A DNA stretch of 64,000 nucleotides from Pyronema omphalodes. Lineage: Eukaryota; Ascomycota; Pezizomycetes; Pezizales; Pyronemataceae. A program made the translations under genes and the position numbers. The DNA lies in NCBI GenBank assembly GCA_024516155.1, contig JAJJXM010000058.1, forward strand, positions 1-64,000, given 5' to 3'. The notes below the pieces were generated by a model. It did no database searches. It saw nothing but the letters and a program-made list of their open reading frames with translations, and was not told the DNA's origin. Below are positions 24,466-36,375 of the stretch, piece after piece; the first letter of the stretch is position 1, and each line of letters begins with the position of its first letter.

Positions 24466-25494
24466 TTAAGAAGACTCTGATGTTCGGTCTAATGCATGTC
24501 CTGGACTGAGATCTGTGCGGCTGTTGTTGTCTTGGTGGTGTTCTACCATTTCTTGCTCAAGTATTTCATCTTTCGTCCTAGAGCTTGATCGTAGGTCAAA
24601 GAAAAATGAAATCACGTAAAAGGTAAAAAGGAATGCAATCACTGGTGCATTATTATCAGCCTCGGATTCTTAAAGTTCCCCAAACGCCTCAAATTCCCAC
24701 CAAGAAGGGCAAAAAAAAAAAACTTACACCACTCAATAACGGCCGCAATGTTGTTCAGTCTCCGATACATAGTCACACCAAAAGCAACACTGAGCGAAAC
24801 CTCTAGTATCACAATTGCAACCTTAAACCAATAACTAACCTTTAGAATTTTTTTCCGAGTGAAAGTTTTTCGTAAGAGTCTATGTAATAGTGTTGTAAAA
24901 ATTGCCGAAAACACCACTCCCAACATAAAGAGGAATAAGAAGAGTCGATGTAGCGAGGTATGACGTTTCGTATCAAAGACTGCTAATAATATTAAACAGA
25001 CTCCACCAACGAATCCGGAAATGACGGCCAACAAGTCGAAAACTTTCTCTCTCTTCATAGTAAGGAGGTGGTTAGGTCGCATCGACAGCAGCGTTAAGAA
25101 GAAGAAAAATCCTGTGAAGGCACCACCGGTAACGAATAACGGCTTTAACATATCTGCGCCAATGTCGGAAATGTAGGCAATGGTTTGGTGTCCGGTCATA
25201 GAGGTATACACGGGTTGGCCTTGGGCAAGCCATGTTATCATCATTGCCCATAGCATCGCTGGTGGACGTTAGCTAGTGTTATGGATACAACTGGGAAACA
25301 AGCCTATTGGCTTGTTCGTATGATCGCCAAAACTTACCGAACCAAAAGAAGCCGGCAAGTAGGGGAAAAATCCAGTAGGGAGTGCGTTTCAAGAATCGAT
25401 GTACGCAGGTAAGCTCCTGGTCTTCGCTTGATCGATCTTGGTGGGGAACATTGTGAGGCCCGGCGGTTGGAACTGTAATTGGAGCTTGTGGCAT
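24466..25494 (-). CDS. sfk1: Frag1/DRAM/Sfk1-family membrane protein
   Basis: Three exons: 25494-25338, 25258-24728 and 24641-24466 (introns 79 and 86 bp), giving 287 residues. Six hydrophobic segments fit the Frag1/DRAM/Sfk1 topology: the first spans the exon 1-2 junction (WIFPLLAGFFWFAMLWAMM), then a segment after DIGADMLKPLF, one at LLAVISGFVGGVCLILLAVF, one at LHRLFLFLFMLGVVFSAIF, one at VAIVILEVSLSVAFGV, and the last (IAFLFTFYVISFFFDL) encoded only by the short third exon. The DIGA motif before the second segment and the HTSLHRLF region are typical. In yeast Sfk1 acts at the plasma membrane with Stt4 in phosphoinositide and lipid-asymmetry control. The cytosolic tail is acidic and polar. 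The ATG at 25494 is the first in this frame; GTAAGT donors support both introns. Confidence 0.87.
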
Positions 25495-28414
25495 CGTGGA
25501 GGGTATATTTGGTGTTTCCCTCAAGAGGCTCTGAGGAGGAGGTGGTGGTAACGAGTTTCCGATGGAACAAGAGGGTTGGCGGGGCTTATAGATGCTCTCG
25601 ACTGTTCAGGACCTTTCGTCAGGGCTCCTACAGAGTTGCGCAGAGGGATATTCAACTTGACTATTCTAAAAGTCGGAAAGCGCCCTAGATAAATAAAGAA
25701 CTCATTTAGTATTCGATCATATTTCCATAAGCGCGTATGATGGGATCGTATTTCAGCGTATAAAAACCAGTTCTAAGGGATTTGTATGATTAATCAGGGG
25801 ATCTCCGGAAAATTACTGACCGGAACAACATTCTGCTCAGGTCTTGCTAGGCAGGAGTGCGTGTCGTGCTCGCCGTGGTGGAGCAGCAGCAGCGCATGAG
25901 TAGATCACAAGCGAGCAAATACAGGACGGAGTTTCGGAGATTAGGCCATCCGGGATGATGGAGGGGCGTTACGTCATAGGAAAGCTGGGCAGGACGGTGC
26001 CTGTTACGCAGCCCGCAGCAAACGCCTTCGGATCGTACCGAGATCCAATCCATCGCCGATGGGTGCGCAAGCCGCCAATCCGCTTGTAGCTAGAAAAGGT
26101 AGAGTTACGACAGGCAACATAAATTATTTTCGAATCACGATACTAAAGTTTCGAAAATATCTTCATCACCACTAACAATTGCATTCACAGCCACGAACAC
26201 GAAATCTCGTTGACGAACAGTATAAAACCTCCGAAGAACCAGCACATAGCACAGCCATTCTCCAAGCCCGAATGTACACGCCATCAATATTCACCATAGC
26301 ATTGGCGTTCTATGAACAACTGACCACTCTATCCGCGCGCTATTTGTCAGGCCAGTCAGCAACAAGAGACATCTTGTGCTTGTACTTGTACATATATGGC
26401 ACATCAGGGTAATCAGGCGACAAATTCTAGAAGCACACGACCTCTGACGAGTAGCGAGCTGTCTCGAATCTCCACGTAGTTCACCCTAGGCAGTACTACA
26501 AATAACGCCATTTACCGTTAGACATCACCAATCACCCGAGAAATTAGATTAGAAGCTAGGCAAGATATGTGGCTTTTATTAGCCTGTACGTTATCTCTGG
26601 ATATGTGCATATATGATAACATATTGCATCTCAGGTACCGGACTCATGGCTTTACAGAGGCAAAGGCGAAGGCAAATGCAAAAGCAAAGGCAATCTTAAT
26701 CTCATCTCCACCTACAGCTTACAAAATTTGGGGGCCAATGCTCCATATCAAGATGTTAAAAGATAACGCAAGCACAAGTCCATACATACACACAGATACA
26801 GATACAGCGATAGTGATAATGATAGTGGTCTGGTACACCATATGGGAAAAAAAAAAGTTGCTCTTCAGGAAACCAGCACTTGTCACTATGCAGCACCTAT
26901 CACTTAGCACTCTAGCAGATATTGCGGGAATACAATTTACAGTACAAGATTTTCCGGGCCACAGAGCCATAGGGAGGCTTACAAATTATAGAGAAACATT
27001 TCTGCGGTCTGAAAATGAAATATATTACAACTTGCAATGTTCAAAAAGGCTAGCCGCTGGCCTTTGATCCAGGTACAGTACAGTAAATTCATCTCTGAAA
27101 TTCCGAAAATTTTTCACCATATCACCATATCACCCGGAATAAAGATACGACTTACCATCATGCATGATGGGTAACCGAATGTTTAAACTTTAAACTTCTT
27201 TTGCAGATCTCAGAGGCGAAGCGAGGGTGTGCTCATCGGCACAGCCCCGCCATTCCCGCCGTTCCCGAGAATGGAGAATTGACATTATGTATATCCATTG
27301 GTTCATACCAGGAATCGAGGATACTGCATGCTGTGTGCAGGATACTAGATACTGGATGCTGGATTCCCAAATACCGGAGAGAAAGAAATAAACCCCATGG
27401 AATGATATATTCCTATCACAGCACCCATGGATCGAAAAAAAAAAAAAAAAGCCTCAACCAGTTGTTTACAACCCACAACCCACAACTCACTCACTACTGA
27501 CAACTCACAAAGGATCACCAAAAGGCCAAACACAGCTAAGATATTCCGAAATATTCCAATATATTACCTCTGCTCTACATATCGAGCCATGGCTGGGCTA
27601 TATTACTTTCACAAAACTTTTTTTATTTCGCCCCATATAAAACTCCACATGTATGTATCTACAGTAACAGTATCAACAGCATCTGATATCTGATATCTGA
27701 TATCTATACCATGTACCATCTGTACCATCTGTACCATCTGTATCATCTTCACACTCTCTACACCTCTACACCGTGCACCGTCACCGTCACCGTCACTGTG
27801 CACCGTGCACCCCATACATACATACAAACGCTAACTTTGTCGAGTTCCTTCAGCCTTCGGCCTTCAGGCTTTAAAGAAGCCATCTACGCATCTATCCCAG
27901 AGCAATCTCCCGAGTAAAAGTAACAGCAAAAAAAACAGGAGAAAAAGATGTCTATCCCAACTCCCACTCCGCAACAGTAAAAATAAAAAGAAAAAGAAAA
28001 AGAAAAGAAAATAAAGAATATTACAGTAACCTTAATGCGAAGAAAAAAAAATTCACAATGTAATTGAAGAAGAAAACGCGATTGTAAAAGAACCGAAATG
28101 ATGATGATGCAAGAGAGAAAAAAAAAACGCACAATCAAAAAACACAAGACCCTAAAAGAAAGTATAAAAGAGAAGAAAGAATCAAGTTGATAATCTTATT
28201 CACATCATTTTACTCTGGGAAATAAGCATTTTTTTGTTGCGGGTAATAAAAAAAATAAGAAAACAGACAAGTACTACTGCATATCCCTTTTCGGTACAAA
28301 AGACATGGAACTGAATCAAACACGTCTAACGCAATAGTATACGATAGCAGCCATTCCAGCTATCTAACTAGCCAAAGCTCTGGGGGCGGGTGGGGATATC
28401 ACATAGTTTCACAT
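25495..28414. other. 2.9-kb intergenic stretch, no recognised gene
   Basis: It holds the promoter of the Sfk1-like gene at its left end and the 3' flank of the PAQR gene at its right end. I see only short, unsupported frames. Around 25880-26410 there is GC-richer DNA with a few 40-75-codon frames and an intron-like CTAAC...CACAG end at 26171-26190, but nothing recognisable. Simple repeats occur at 26655-26690 (GCAAAG), 27696-27730 (GTACCATCT) and 27775-27800 (CACCGT). Confidence 0.5.
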
Positions 28415-29863
28415 TTATGCAAGAGGCATGTGGTTCCAGGCGGCGTGGAACAAATCGTGCATAGCGTACCAGTGGAACAAGATTCCGCAGACGACCATGC
28501 AGTGGAAGATGTTATGGGATCCTCCAACCCAATCGAAGCAACCAGGGAACCAACGCTCAGGCATCTGCAGGGCGTAGAACGTGGCTCCAATGATGTAGAC
28601 GAGAATACTCTTCAAGATGGGGAAGTAGAAGTGTCCAACCCATCCGAGACCCCTAGTCAAGGAAAGCTGGATCATGGGGAGGGCCCCAGTAGCTCCGAGC
28701 ATCATGTAGAAAAATACTCTGTAAACTCTCATGTCCGCACGGTTGAAGATGGGTCTCCAGGGAAGGATGGCTCCAATAATTCCCAAAACCAAGGTGAAGG
28801 TCATGTAGATCCAGCGGCTGATGGGCTCATGGTAGAAGGCGGTGTATTCCGTGGTCATAACACTGACTGCTACCAACAAGGAAATTCCGGAGTAGTCAAC
28901 GCAGGCAAATCTCTCCATGATGGTCTGGTGAGCAATTGCCGAGAAGGTGTGCCAAATGGCACTACACAACATAGCCTTGGATGCGGCGAAGAAGAAAAGT
29001 CCGTTAACCATCTTATCCGCCAAAGTGTGGCTCTGGTAAATCTCAGAGTTGGGGTAAACGTAGAACGCAAGTGTAACCACCATAAAGAACCCAAATCCAT
29101 GTGACCAGATGTTGCAAGTCTCGTTGCTAAGACAGCAGAAAGCCGATTTGACACACTCAAGCTTGTCCTCAGTGAATCTGTAGCCACGAGTGATGTGGGG
29201 GTTGACTCTCCATGGGACCGGCAATTCCTCGTATGTGATAAGCTTTCTCTCCTTTGCCGCCTGTAACGCACGCTCAATCGAATGAGCGAGCTGTTCCGCC
29301 GCCTCAACAACCGTCTCAACCCCCCGCTCCACCCCACGCTTTGCACGGTCAATCTTCCTGTCCATGCTAGCCGCTGCCCGAGCTTCGAAATCCTCCAAAA
29401 GCTGCTCTAAAAAGTGCACACTGGCACCGACCTTTCCAGGTAACGTAGCCTTGGCGTCTAGAGCTTCCTGGTAACGCGACTCCAAAATCTCGACAATGGC
29501 TCTAGCTCTGCGCTTTCCACGGTCCAAGACCTCTCCACTGACACGACCACATTCAGATCTGATGTCCTGCAGCGTGCTCCATGCTCTCTCGATTCCCTGG
29601 TCAATCTTGAGGTTTCCGTACTTCTCAAGGTAGTCTAGGCGACGTTCGAGGTTCGATAGGAAGACATCAACCTAAAGAATTGGGTTAGTTCTTTGGTTCC
29701 GATGCACGGTGGAGCTGAGATTAGTAACCTTCAAGAGCAAATCCATGTCCCCCTCCGTGTAGTCAATGGAGTATGTCCTGGCATGACCGGTCTTGCGCTG
29801 TTTGACATCCGTATTTCCTTCCCATGAGTCTACCATGGCTACCGAACTAGCACACGCAGCCAT
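28415..29863 (-). CDS. izh3: PAQR / haemolysin-III family receptor, IZH3-like
   Basis: Two exons: 29863-29729 and 29671-28415 (57-bp intron, which contains an in-frame stop if retained), giving 463 residues. The N-terminal half (about 1-190) is a soluble, helical, charged region (VDVFLSNLERRLDYLEKYG and later KRGVERGVETVVEAAEQL), characteristic of the long fungal IZH3 branch. The C-terminal half has seven predicted membrane segments with the PAQR signatures: ETCNIWSHGFG and SAIWHTFSA (motif A), DYSGIS (motif B), and HNIFHCMVVCGILFHW (motif C), which together supply the Asp and His residues of the zinc-site hydrolase core. Yeast IZH proteins are linked to zinc and sterol homeostasis. The start is the first ATG of the frame; the second, 29 bases further, is also possible. 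Confidence 0.93.
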
Positions 29864-31857
29864 CTTGTGATGCTGGGGGGGTTGAGGAGGTGGGTGTTGT
29901 CGTGTGGTCGGTGAAGTCTTATGTTTCGGTTCAGCCCTGGCGTAAAGGGTCGCGTAGGGTTGGAATTGGGTCGCGGTTGAGGGAAAATGACCACGGCTCG
30001 CGGTGGTGGGAACGACGTTGTAATAAAGTGTGAACTCGCTGTGCAGCAACGCTCGGCCGTCCGTCAGATTCCGTTAAATAAAAAGCCGACAGCCGAAGGA
30101 CCTTTGGATCAGGAGCTAGATATGGATAAAGAGGAGAAAGTGCTGTGTGGAGGTAAGACTGGCGCGGGAAACGAGAGCGAGATGCAGTTGGTGGGTTAGG
30201 TAGTCGTCGGGAGTTGGCCAGACAGGTGACAACGGGAAAAAAAAAGTGACAAGTCTTGCGCTTTCGCACGGGTTGGACTTCGGAGTTCGCGGTCGTCGTG
30301 GTCTTGGGACGAATCTCTCTTTGGTCCGATTCGTAGATTTATCGATAGATGGCTCTATGATTTTGTAACCAATTTAGGGTACCGGTGGCAAGCCTCTGAT
30401 CTGCAGCTGCAGTCTGCAGGTCCCCCTCTCAACAGATTTGTTTAACGTTGACGGGCGGTGGGGTGTGAAATTCTGGAAAAAATCACGCAGCGGAGTACCG
30501 CAGTTGTGTACTGTAGCGATGTTTAGTAGCCGATGAGGGGAAACACGAGGTCGTTTTAATGGTGAACGGTCGAAGACAGAAAATAATAATAATAATAAAT
30601 CATGCGTCCGTTTTGAGGTCGGGTCGACGGATATTGGGAAGCAAAACACAGCTTAGGGCGATGGTCTCGGGGCAAGTATGTAACAGAGTCAGATGAGTGC
30701 GCAGAAGTTGATAATTCAGTCTTCTAAACGGTGGGGGACCGGTTGTCTATATGCATGTTGGAATTACTCGCCTCTAGAATATTTTCTTTACCACGCGGAT
30801 GAGAATACCTTCCTCATAGTAAGCTATACATTTTTTTTTTATTTTTTTTTCCCCCCACGATATCCGTTGATTCTTTTTGTTAGATTTTCTAGTCATGTGT
30901 ACAAACAAGACAAGATACACACACTAGTCTTACACTCCGCAATCCGCAGCCCGGGAAAAACTATCATGAAATATTGCTATTATAATTCATTCCTCCATTC
31001 ACACCTTACATCCAAAAGGAATCAAAATTTTAGGAAACTGAATTAGAGTTACCGCTCGTTCTCACCGTATTGCACCTAACACCTGGGCCCCTTTGAGCGG
31101 AGCGAATATCTCATTCCGGAGTTTTATACCGGCTGGGCTCACACAACTACAGCATCGTTACCGGTACTACCAAAATCTAAACATGCACTTTACCATAGAT
31201 CCGCAATTTCGCATGTGTCAGCTCAGATACCCGTTCGTCCCTAATCTGTGCATCCTTTCTGTGAATGTGTTGGCTACAGAAGGGGCTCAAAATATATCTT
31301 TGCCGAACTTCACACCTCCAGATTCCCATTCTCCATCGTTTTAGCCTTAGTTTTCGACGGTCATTTTCTAACCTTGAATTCAACAACATCTGGGGCCTGG
31401 GCATTTTTTTCTCTAGGTCCACCGATGCAGCGCCTAACTTATCATGACAGCGCCAACCGTTCCAACTTTCACAACACCATCCGACGCCTCGGCTATATAT
31501 CCCATCTGTCTATTAGGATGGATTTTTGTCAAACAGATTCCAGAAGGAATGGAAGGGGTTGCCGGTTGGTACTTCTTTAGAGAGCGGGAGATGCGATGAG
31601 CAAAGAGCTTCAATAGCTGTCAGGACTGTCCTAATATTTGATTTGGTGCCCTGAGCTCTGCCCGTCTAGCTGTCCACGAGCAAGTCTCCCCTCACTAGAG
31701 GAGAATCAGCACGTTGCCGGAACATCCGTTACCGACAACCCTATTCCAAGCGCAAAGTCGATTTAGTCTAACTGTGTGGGTTCTGCTTATCAAAAATTCT
31801 GGACCCGCTGTGTAACGGTAGGACGAAAAGTCTGGGTATCTGTCGGAATGCTTTGCT

Positions 31858-32109
31858 ATGATTGCAAATTTTGAAAGCACGGCTGTAATAACCAAATGCC
31901 TCGTCCCTTGTTTTAATGCTAATATCTATTTTCGCGTCAGTTACCAGGGGAATGGGAATAGATTTGAAATAAAAACGGTGACGAGGGGTTCTTCATGCGC
32001 ATTTAGCACTAGGAAGAAGTATGTAGAGGTTAAACAAACCTTTGCCCAGGACATCATGACGCGCGGCCTGGCACCGAAGGGAGAAGTTAATTGGTTTACT
32101 TTAGGGTGA
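31858..32109 (+). CDS. Orphan 83-codon ORF abutting a transposon
   Basis: An ATG-led frame of 83 codons with ordinary composition that terminates at a TGA formed 3 bp inside the Harbinger-type element (32104 onward). No domain or homologue recognised. It may be a chance frame, or the remains of a small gene cut by the insertion. Low confidence. Confidence 0.2.
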   Translation: MIANFESTAVITKCLVPCFNANIYFRVSYQGNGNRFEIKTVTRGSSCAFSTRKKYVEVKQTFAQDIMTRGLAPKGEVNWFTLG

Positions 32110-32795
32110 GTTTGGTTCGGCCTTAAACAATGTTTTTAGCCGGATTTGAAACAATGTTTAAAATAAGTGTTTGGTTTCCGTGGAAGTTGCACCTCAGAAC
32201 AATGTTTCTTGCTTCGCCGAGACACCAGGAAAAGTTTGCGACCGTGAACTCTGAACATTGTCACCGCCACAATCAAAACAACACCAACCCCAATTCATTT
32301 TCACACTATTCCACATTTTATTCTCGCGTGAATATCCCTCCCTCTGCAAATTTGCATTCGTGAAAAAAAAAGTGTGCTAACAAAACGATGGATATTGATG
32401 ATGTAGATTCCATCTCCAACAGCGACAGCGAGTCCAGCGCCTCCAGCTCCGATGAGGAGGAGAATGCCGGCCAACTTTTATCATCGTGGATTCGGCAGGT
32501 CCGTGATGTTGTGTGTGAACAACTGTCATCAGCGGAGGAAGGAAACTATGCTCCTCATTAGTTGAAAAAAAAAATTCGGCTACCAAGAAAAAATAAGACT
32601 TCTAGAACATCACGCGTTGTACTCTTTGAGATTAGAATGTGGCTTCCGGGAAGCAGGTTGTGGCGCGTGGTGAAAAAATTGGTGGGAGGAACCAAACGGT
32701 CCATGTTCTGAAAAAAAGTCGAGGTGGAGGCTTGGCGGTGACAAGAAACTTCGGTTCCAGTTGGAACAATGTTTCGAGTTGTACCAAACCCAGCC
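32104..32795 (+). mobile_element. PIF/Harbinger-type non-autonomous element
   Basis: A 692-bp element. The left end GGGTGAGTTTGGT and the right end (reverse complement) GGCTGGGTTTGGT match at 11 of 13 positions, and both sides are flanked by the trinucleotide TTA (32101-32103 and 32796-32798). A 3-bp TTA/TAA target duplication and a G-rich end containing GTTTGGT are typical of PIF/Harbinger elements. AACAATGTTT motifs recur just inside both ends. It carries one small acidic frame (32388-32561) but no DDE transposase, so it is a deletion derivative or large MITE. Confidence 0.78.
32388..32561 (+). CDS. 57-residue acidic ORF inside the Harbinger-type element
   Basis: ATG to TAG, 57 residues. 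The N-terminal half is Ser/Asp/Glu-rich (MDIDDVDSISNSDSESSASS, then SDEEE), followed by a short helix-prone stretch (LLSSWIRQVRDVVCEQLSS). It resembles an acidic transposon-protein N-terminus left after an internal deletion. No catalytic motif. Whether it is expressed is unknown. Confidence 0.35.
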   Translation: MDIDDVDSISNSDSESSASSSDEEENAGQLLSSWIRQVRDVVCEQLSSAEEGNYAPH

Positions 32796-33866
32796 TTAGA
32801 TTTTGGGTTAAAAAGAGGCAGGGTGGGGCAAAGTGACAGTATCCAAGGTGGTTAGTATATGGTGCTGTATAAAATTGTGTCTGCAAACAGCTCCTCGTCG
32901 TTTGCCTAAGCTTTAGAAAGACTTTGTGGGGGCATCATGTGTTACTGCTGACTTACAAGATTTTATATATGTCATCATAGATTCTCCATAAAACACGCAT
33001 TAAGCTTTGTGTGTGAATATGTTACACTTTTGAACGCTAGGTAGTGAAACGGCTGTTGAATTGAGCCTTCAAAGTTTTCTGGAAGTTCATGTGCAATCAT
33101 GCGATGCTTTGAAGGAATTGGCTTTAACCACATATACAACGAATATTTGTCAGAAAATTTTTCCTACATAGGTATGGCGAATTAGGCTAAAATACTCGCG
33201 CGTTTGAGCTTTATCTCGACCACAGATATATCCCAGAGCAAAACTCTGTAATCCGAAAGATGCTCAAACTGCAGGCTATTGTAAAGCATATTCACCCTAA
33301 ATTGATAGGGAAGTTTGATACTTGTTTTTTTTTTTCCCCAGAAATCGAATGAAAACACTGACTCTCTTTCGCAGAGGGCGCAGATAGTGCACCGTACGAT
33401 AGATCCCGTAGACCAGTCATTATTTATCACTCGTGGCTAGCCCGTTGATTTGTCGGCTGCACGTTGGTTGCACCAACGGCGCTACAACGTTTGCATGAAA
33501 CCGATCATCAATTTAAACATTGAAGTGACCGCGTACCATTTTATCGGTAAGCCAATACAACTTCAGTAGAAAATGCAAAGAAGCCCTGTCTGAATGGAAG
33601 GTGGATATGGCGAGGCAAGGCAACCTAATTTCTAGAATGTTCCTGGTGCTGACTTGAAGTGACCAGGATGTCGAGGAGCGCGCAGAGCGATCATAACGTG
33701 GGGAAACCAGGGTGATCAGCCCCACCTCACGACACGTCGACCACAGCTCTTCAAGCTCCATCATCACTATCAACCCCACTATTCGGACGACCTCGTTTAT
33801 ATCGCGTCAACACGCTCTTTTCAGCCCCCAGGTTTTACCTAAGCACATCGAGCTACCTTCGACGCC

Positions 33867-35522
33867 ATGTCAACCGTCACAGTCTTCTTCAACAAGAGAC
33901 AGGCGACCATTAAGACCACTCCGGGAAAGTCACTTAGCGACGTTCGTACTGAGGCTTGCGCCAAATTCAGTCTTACACCAGCTTCCAGCTATATTCTAAA
34001 GTACCAACTTGCTTCTATAAAGGTTCCTGGGGTGACTAGGCTGACTGGAATAATAGGCGGAATGGAACAAAGCTTGATCTCTCCCTTCCAATGCGCCTTA
34101 CCGGCCTGGTGTCCGGTGCGAAAATCGACTTAGTACAATCCACCTCGCAAGCAAAACCCGTTGACATCGTACTAAGAGCTGTGGAAACGGGATCTCAGCT
34201 TACTGGATCGTTTCCTGCTACTACATCAATTTGGGGAATTCTAAAAAAGTTTGAAAAGGACGATGGAAGGATCAACATTACAGAAAGAGCTGCCCCATCA
34301 CAAGGATCTGGGTCTGGAAGACTACTCTACCAAATGCCGGCAGTAAGGGTTGCCAATAGAGAGCTTGCCAAATTCGACGACTTGAGGAAGACGCTACAGG
34401 ATTTGGGATGCAGTGGAAGAGAAATGTTGGCGTTGAGATTCTTGCCGACTGAGATCCCATACGAAGATGCTCTTCTTGAGATCGTCGGATTTTCTAAGGA
34501 GACTACTACGGAGACAGCTACAGAAACCCCTAGTGCTACAGGCCCCATTGGTATGAAGGTTGATGAAGAGAAACCTGCTGGTCCCAAGATTGCTACAGAG
34601 GATAAGACGGTAAATGGATCTACTCAAGCTTCCGAGTCATTAAAGGGTCTGCCACAGACATCTGAGGAAACTACCCCCACTTCTGTTAAGGACGATAGCG
34701 ATATTCCGATGAAAGATGCCCCGGAGTTACCAGAAGTCCCCGCCGCACCTAAAGTGACAATATACCAGCCCTCGTCATCAGCAATACCTGCTGCTGCAAC
34801 CTTTGAAGTTCCCGAGTCTGCCTATGAAGTGGGAATTGCTCAGCTCCAGAAGCTCAAGGAGAGTTATGAGATTGCGGGTAAACCGCAACGATTACTATCG
34901 GATAAAGAGCTTGCTGAGAAGGAGGAGGCTAAGAGGCAAGAAATCGAGAAGATCAATACGGTAGGTTATTTAACTAGTACCTTTATCTGAGGTGTACTTA
35001 CGCATGTTACAATTTAGATAAAGATTAAAGTTAGATACCCTGACAGCTATATCTCAGAGTACGAAATGGATGGAAAATCTAATGGTAAGCCTCTAATTTT
35101 ATGGCAGTATATTCAAACCTGACGATATAATTCCAGCCAAGGAACTCTACGCTCAAGTCCGAACCACCTTACGCCATCCCAATGAGCCTTTCGTGCTCAT
35201 GATACCACCTCGAGAGATCATCAAGGATGATGGGCGACGGCTCACACTGGACCTTAAGCTACGCTCCGGAGCTTCACTACACTTGAAGTGGGACAATGCA
35301 GCTAGTTCAGCAGCGAAGAATAACCACGCTCTGAAAGACGAGTTCCTCAAGGCATCAAAGGAGCTTCCCAAGCCAGTAGCACCCACTGCCACCGATTACA
35401 CGGAATCCGATAAGGATGACGACAAGAAGGATGATAAACGGAAGGCCGAGAGTAGTGCTAAGGGTGGAAAAGGTGACATTGAGAAGAAGCTAAAGGGCTT
35501 GCTAAGGTTGGGAAAGAAATAG
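33867..35522 (+). CDS. ubx4: TUG/ASPSCR1-like UBX-domain protein (yeast Ubx4 relative)
   Basis: Four exons: 33867-34000, 34057-34960, 35018-35084 and 35137-35522, giving 496 residues. The N-terminus is the TUG ubiquitin-like domain (MSTVTVFFNKRQATIKTTPG, through RNGTKLDLSLPMRLTGL after the first splice). A second ubiquitin-like region follows (PVDIVLRAV, LTGSFPATTSIWGILKKFE). The middle (about 190-300) is acidic and low complexity. The UBX domain spans roughly 347-425 (IKIKVRYPDSYISEYEMDG, LYAQVRTTLRHPNEPFVLMI), followed by a Lys/Asp-rich tail ending in KLKGLLRLGKK. This family binds the Cdc48/p97 ATPase and affects its assembly and ER-associated degradation. The first donor (GTACCA) is unusual but is the one that restores the frame of the conserved N-terminal domain. 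Confidence 0.88.
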
Positions 35523-35783
35523 CTGCTGTTTTATTTGTTTTTTAGACGTCGTTTATTACGGGTTCGATACTGCATCGATATATCAGCTGTTTTTTTTTAT
35601 GATACCCTGCCTGCAATACAAAGATTCTTTGCATGTAGATCGAGTTTAGAGTTCGAGAAGTTTAAGAATCGCTATGGTATGGTATTATTTGTAGTTGACT
35701 TTCTCCAGCACCGTGATATCTCGCCCGCTTGACCCGCTCGTTCATAAAAATCGTATCATATCAAATCATTGCAAGTAATTCAT

Positions 35784-36375
35784 TTAAGCCTGAGAAATGT
35801 ATAAAACTAGAAAAAGAAAAAACAAAAAAAGTCAGCTTCTAGATTTAAAGGAAAAAAAAAAAACCAAATTAAATCGTGACCAGCGAGCAGGAATGTACGG
35901 TACCATTGTTTCCACGAATAAACACATCTCCATATCGGTTCTTGAATGCACCGTTAACAAACTCCTCGGTCTTCTCAAGCGCTATATTCATGTATCCATC
36001 AACTGATGAAAGTTCTCCTGATCGGACGGACGGGTTAGCTGATGTTTCAATATTTCAATCTCCTTTCTCCTTCCTCCTTCCTGCCTTCCCTCCAATCTCC
36101 AGTCTCCGCCATAGCTCAACAAGGTTTCCCGCAGTACTCAAGGCTCCATAATCCACCGCGACCATCAACTCTCCCCCATACTCATCAACCACAACCCCCC
36201 CTCCCCGCACCAACTTTGCATGCAATCAAAGAACGCGTCACATACCATGATACTCAACACCCGAGTTCAGTTTGACAACGATAGGACCACCAATTATTTC
36301 ACTTAAGAAACTTGACGGGTCGGAGACGTTACTTGTTGGTGCGTCTGCGTTGTTGTTGTTATTGTTGTTTTCCAT
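35784..36375 (-). CDS. lsm6: U6 snRNA-associated Sm-like protein LSm6
   Basis: Three exons: 36375-36246, 36017-35904 and 35806-35784 (introns 228 and 97 bp), giving 88 residues. After an Asn-rich start comes DPSSFLSEIIGGPIVVKLNSG, then VEYHGELSSVDGYMNIALEK (Sm1 motif), TEEFVNGAFKNRYGDVFIRG and NNVLYISQA (Sm2 motif). Length and motifs match LSm6 along its whole span. LSm6 is part of the cytoplasmic LSm1-7 ring for decapping and the nuclear LSm2-8 ring on U6 snRNA. The last exon is 23 bp; it was chosen because it restores the conserved LYIS ending. If the second intron is retained, translation runs into a different 12-residue tail. The gene converges with the TUG-like gene, 261 bp apart. Confidence 0.92.

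Larger units (their letters stand above)
29864..33866. other. 4-kb intergenic stretch with a Harbinger-type element
   Basis: It lies between the start of the PAQR gene (-) and the start of the TUG-like gene (+), so it holds both promoters. Apart from the element at 32104-32795 and an orphan ATG-led frame ending at its border (31858-32109), I see no supportable gene. Short T/C-runs occur at 30830-30855. Confidence 0.55.

Noticed and set aside
25880..26410. Small two-exon gene (short frame near 25958 joined to 26191 onward)
   Set aside because: An intron-like end exists at 26171-26190, but no donor and frame combination gave a convincing protein.
28430..29104. Plus-strand 224-codon frame
   Set aside because: Antisense to the PAQR membrane domain, whose motifs are unmistakable.
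32104..32795. hAT or Tc1/mariner assignment for this element
   Set aside because: The flanking duplication is 3 bp (TTA), not 8 bp or TA, and the ends contain GTTTGGT as in Harbinger.
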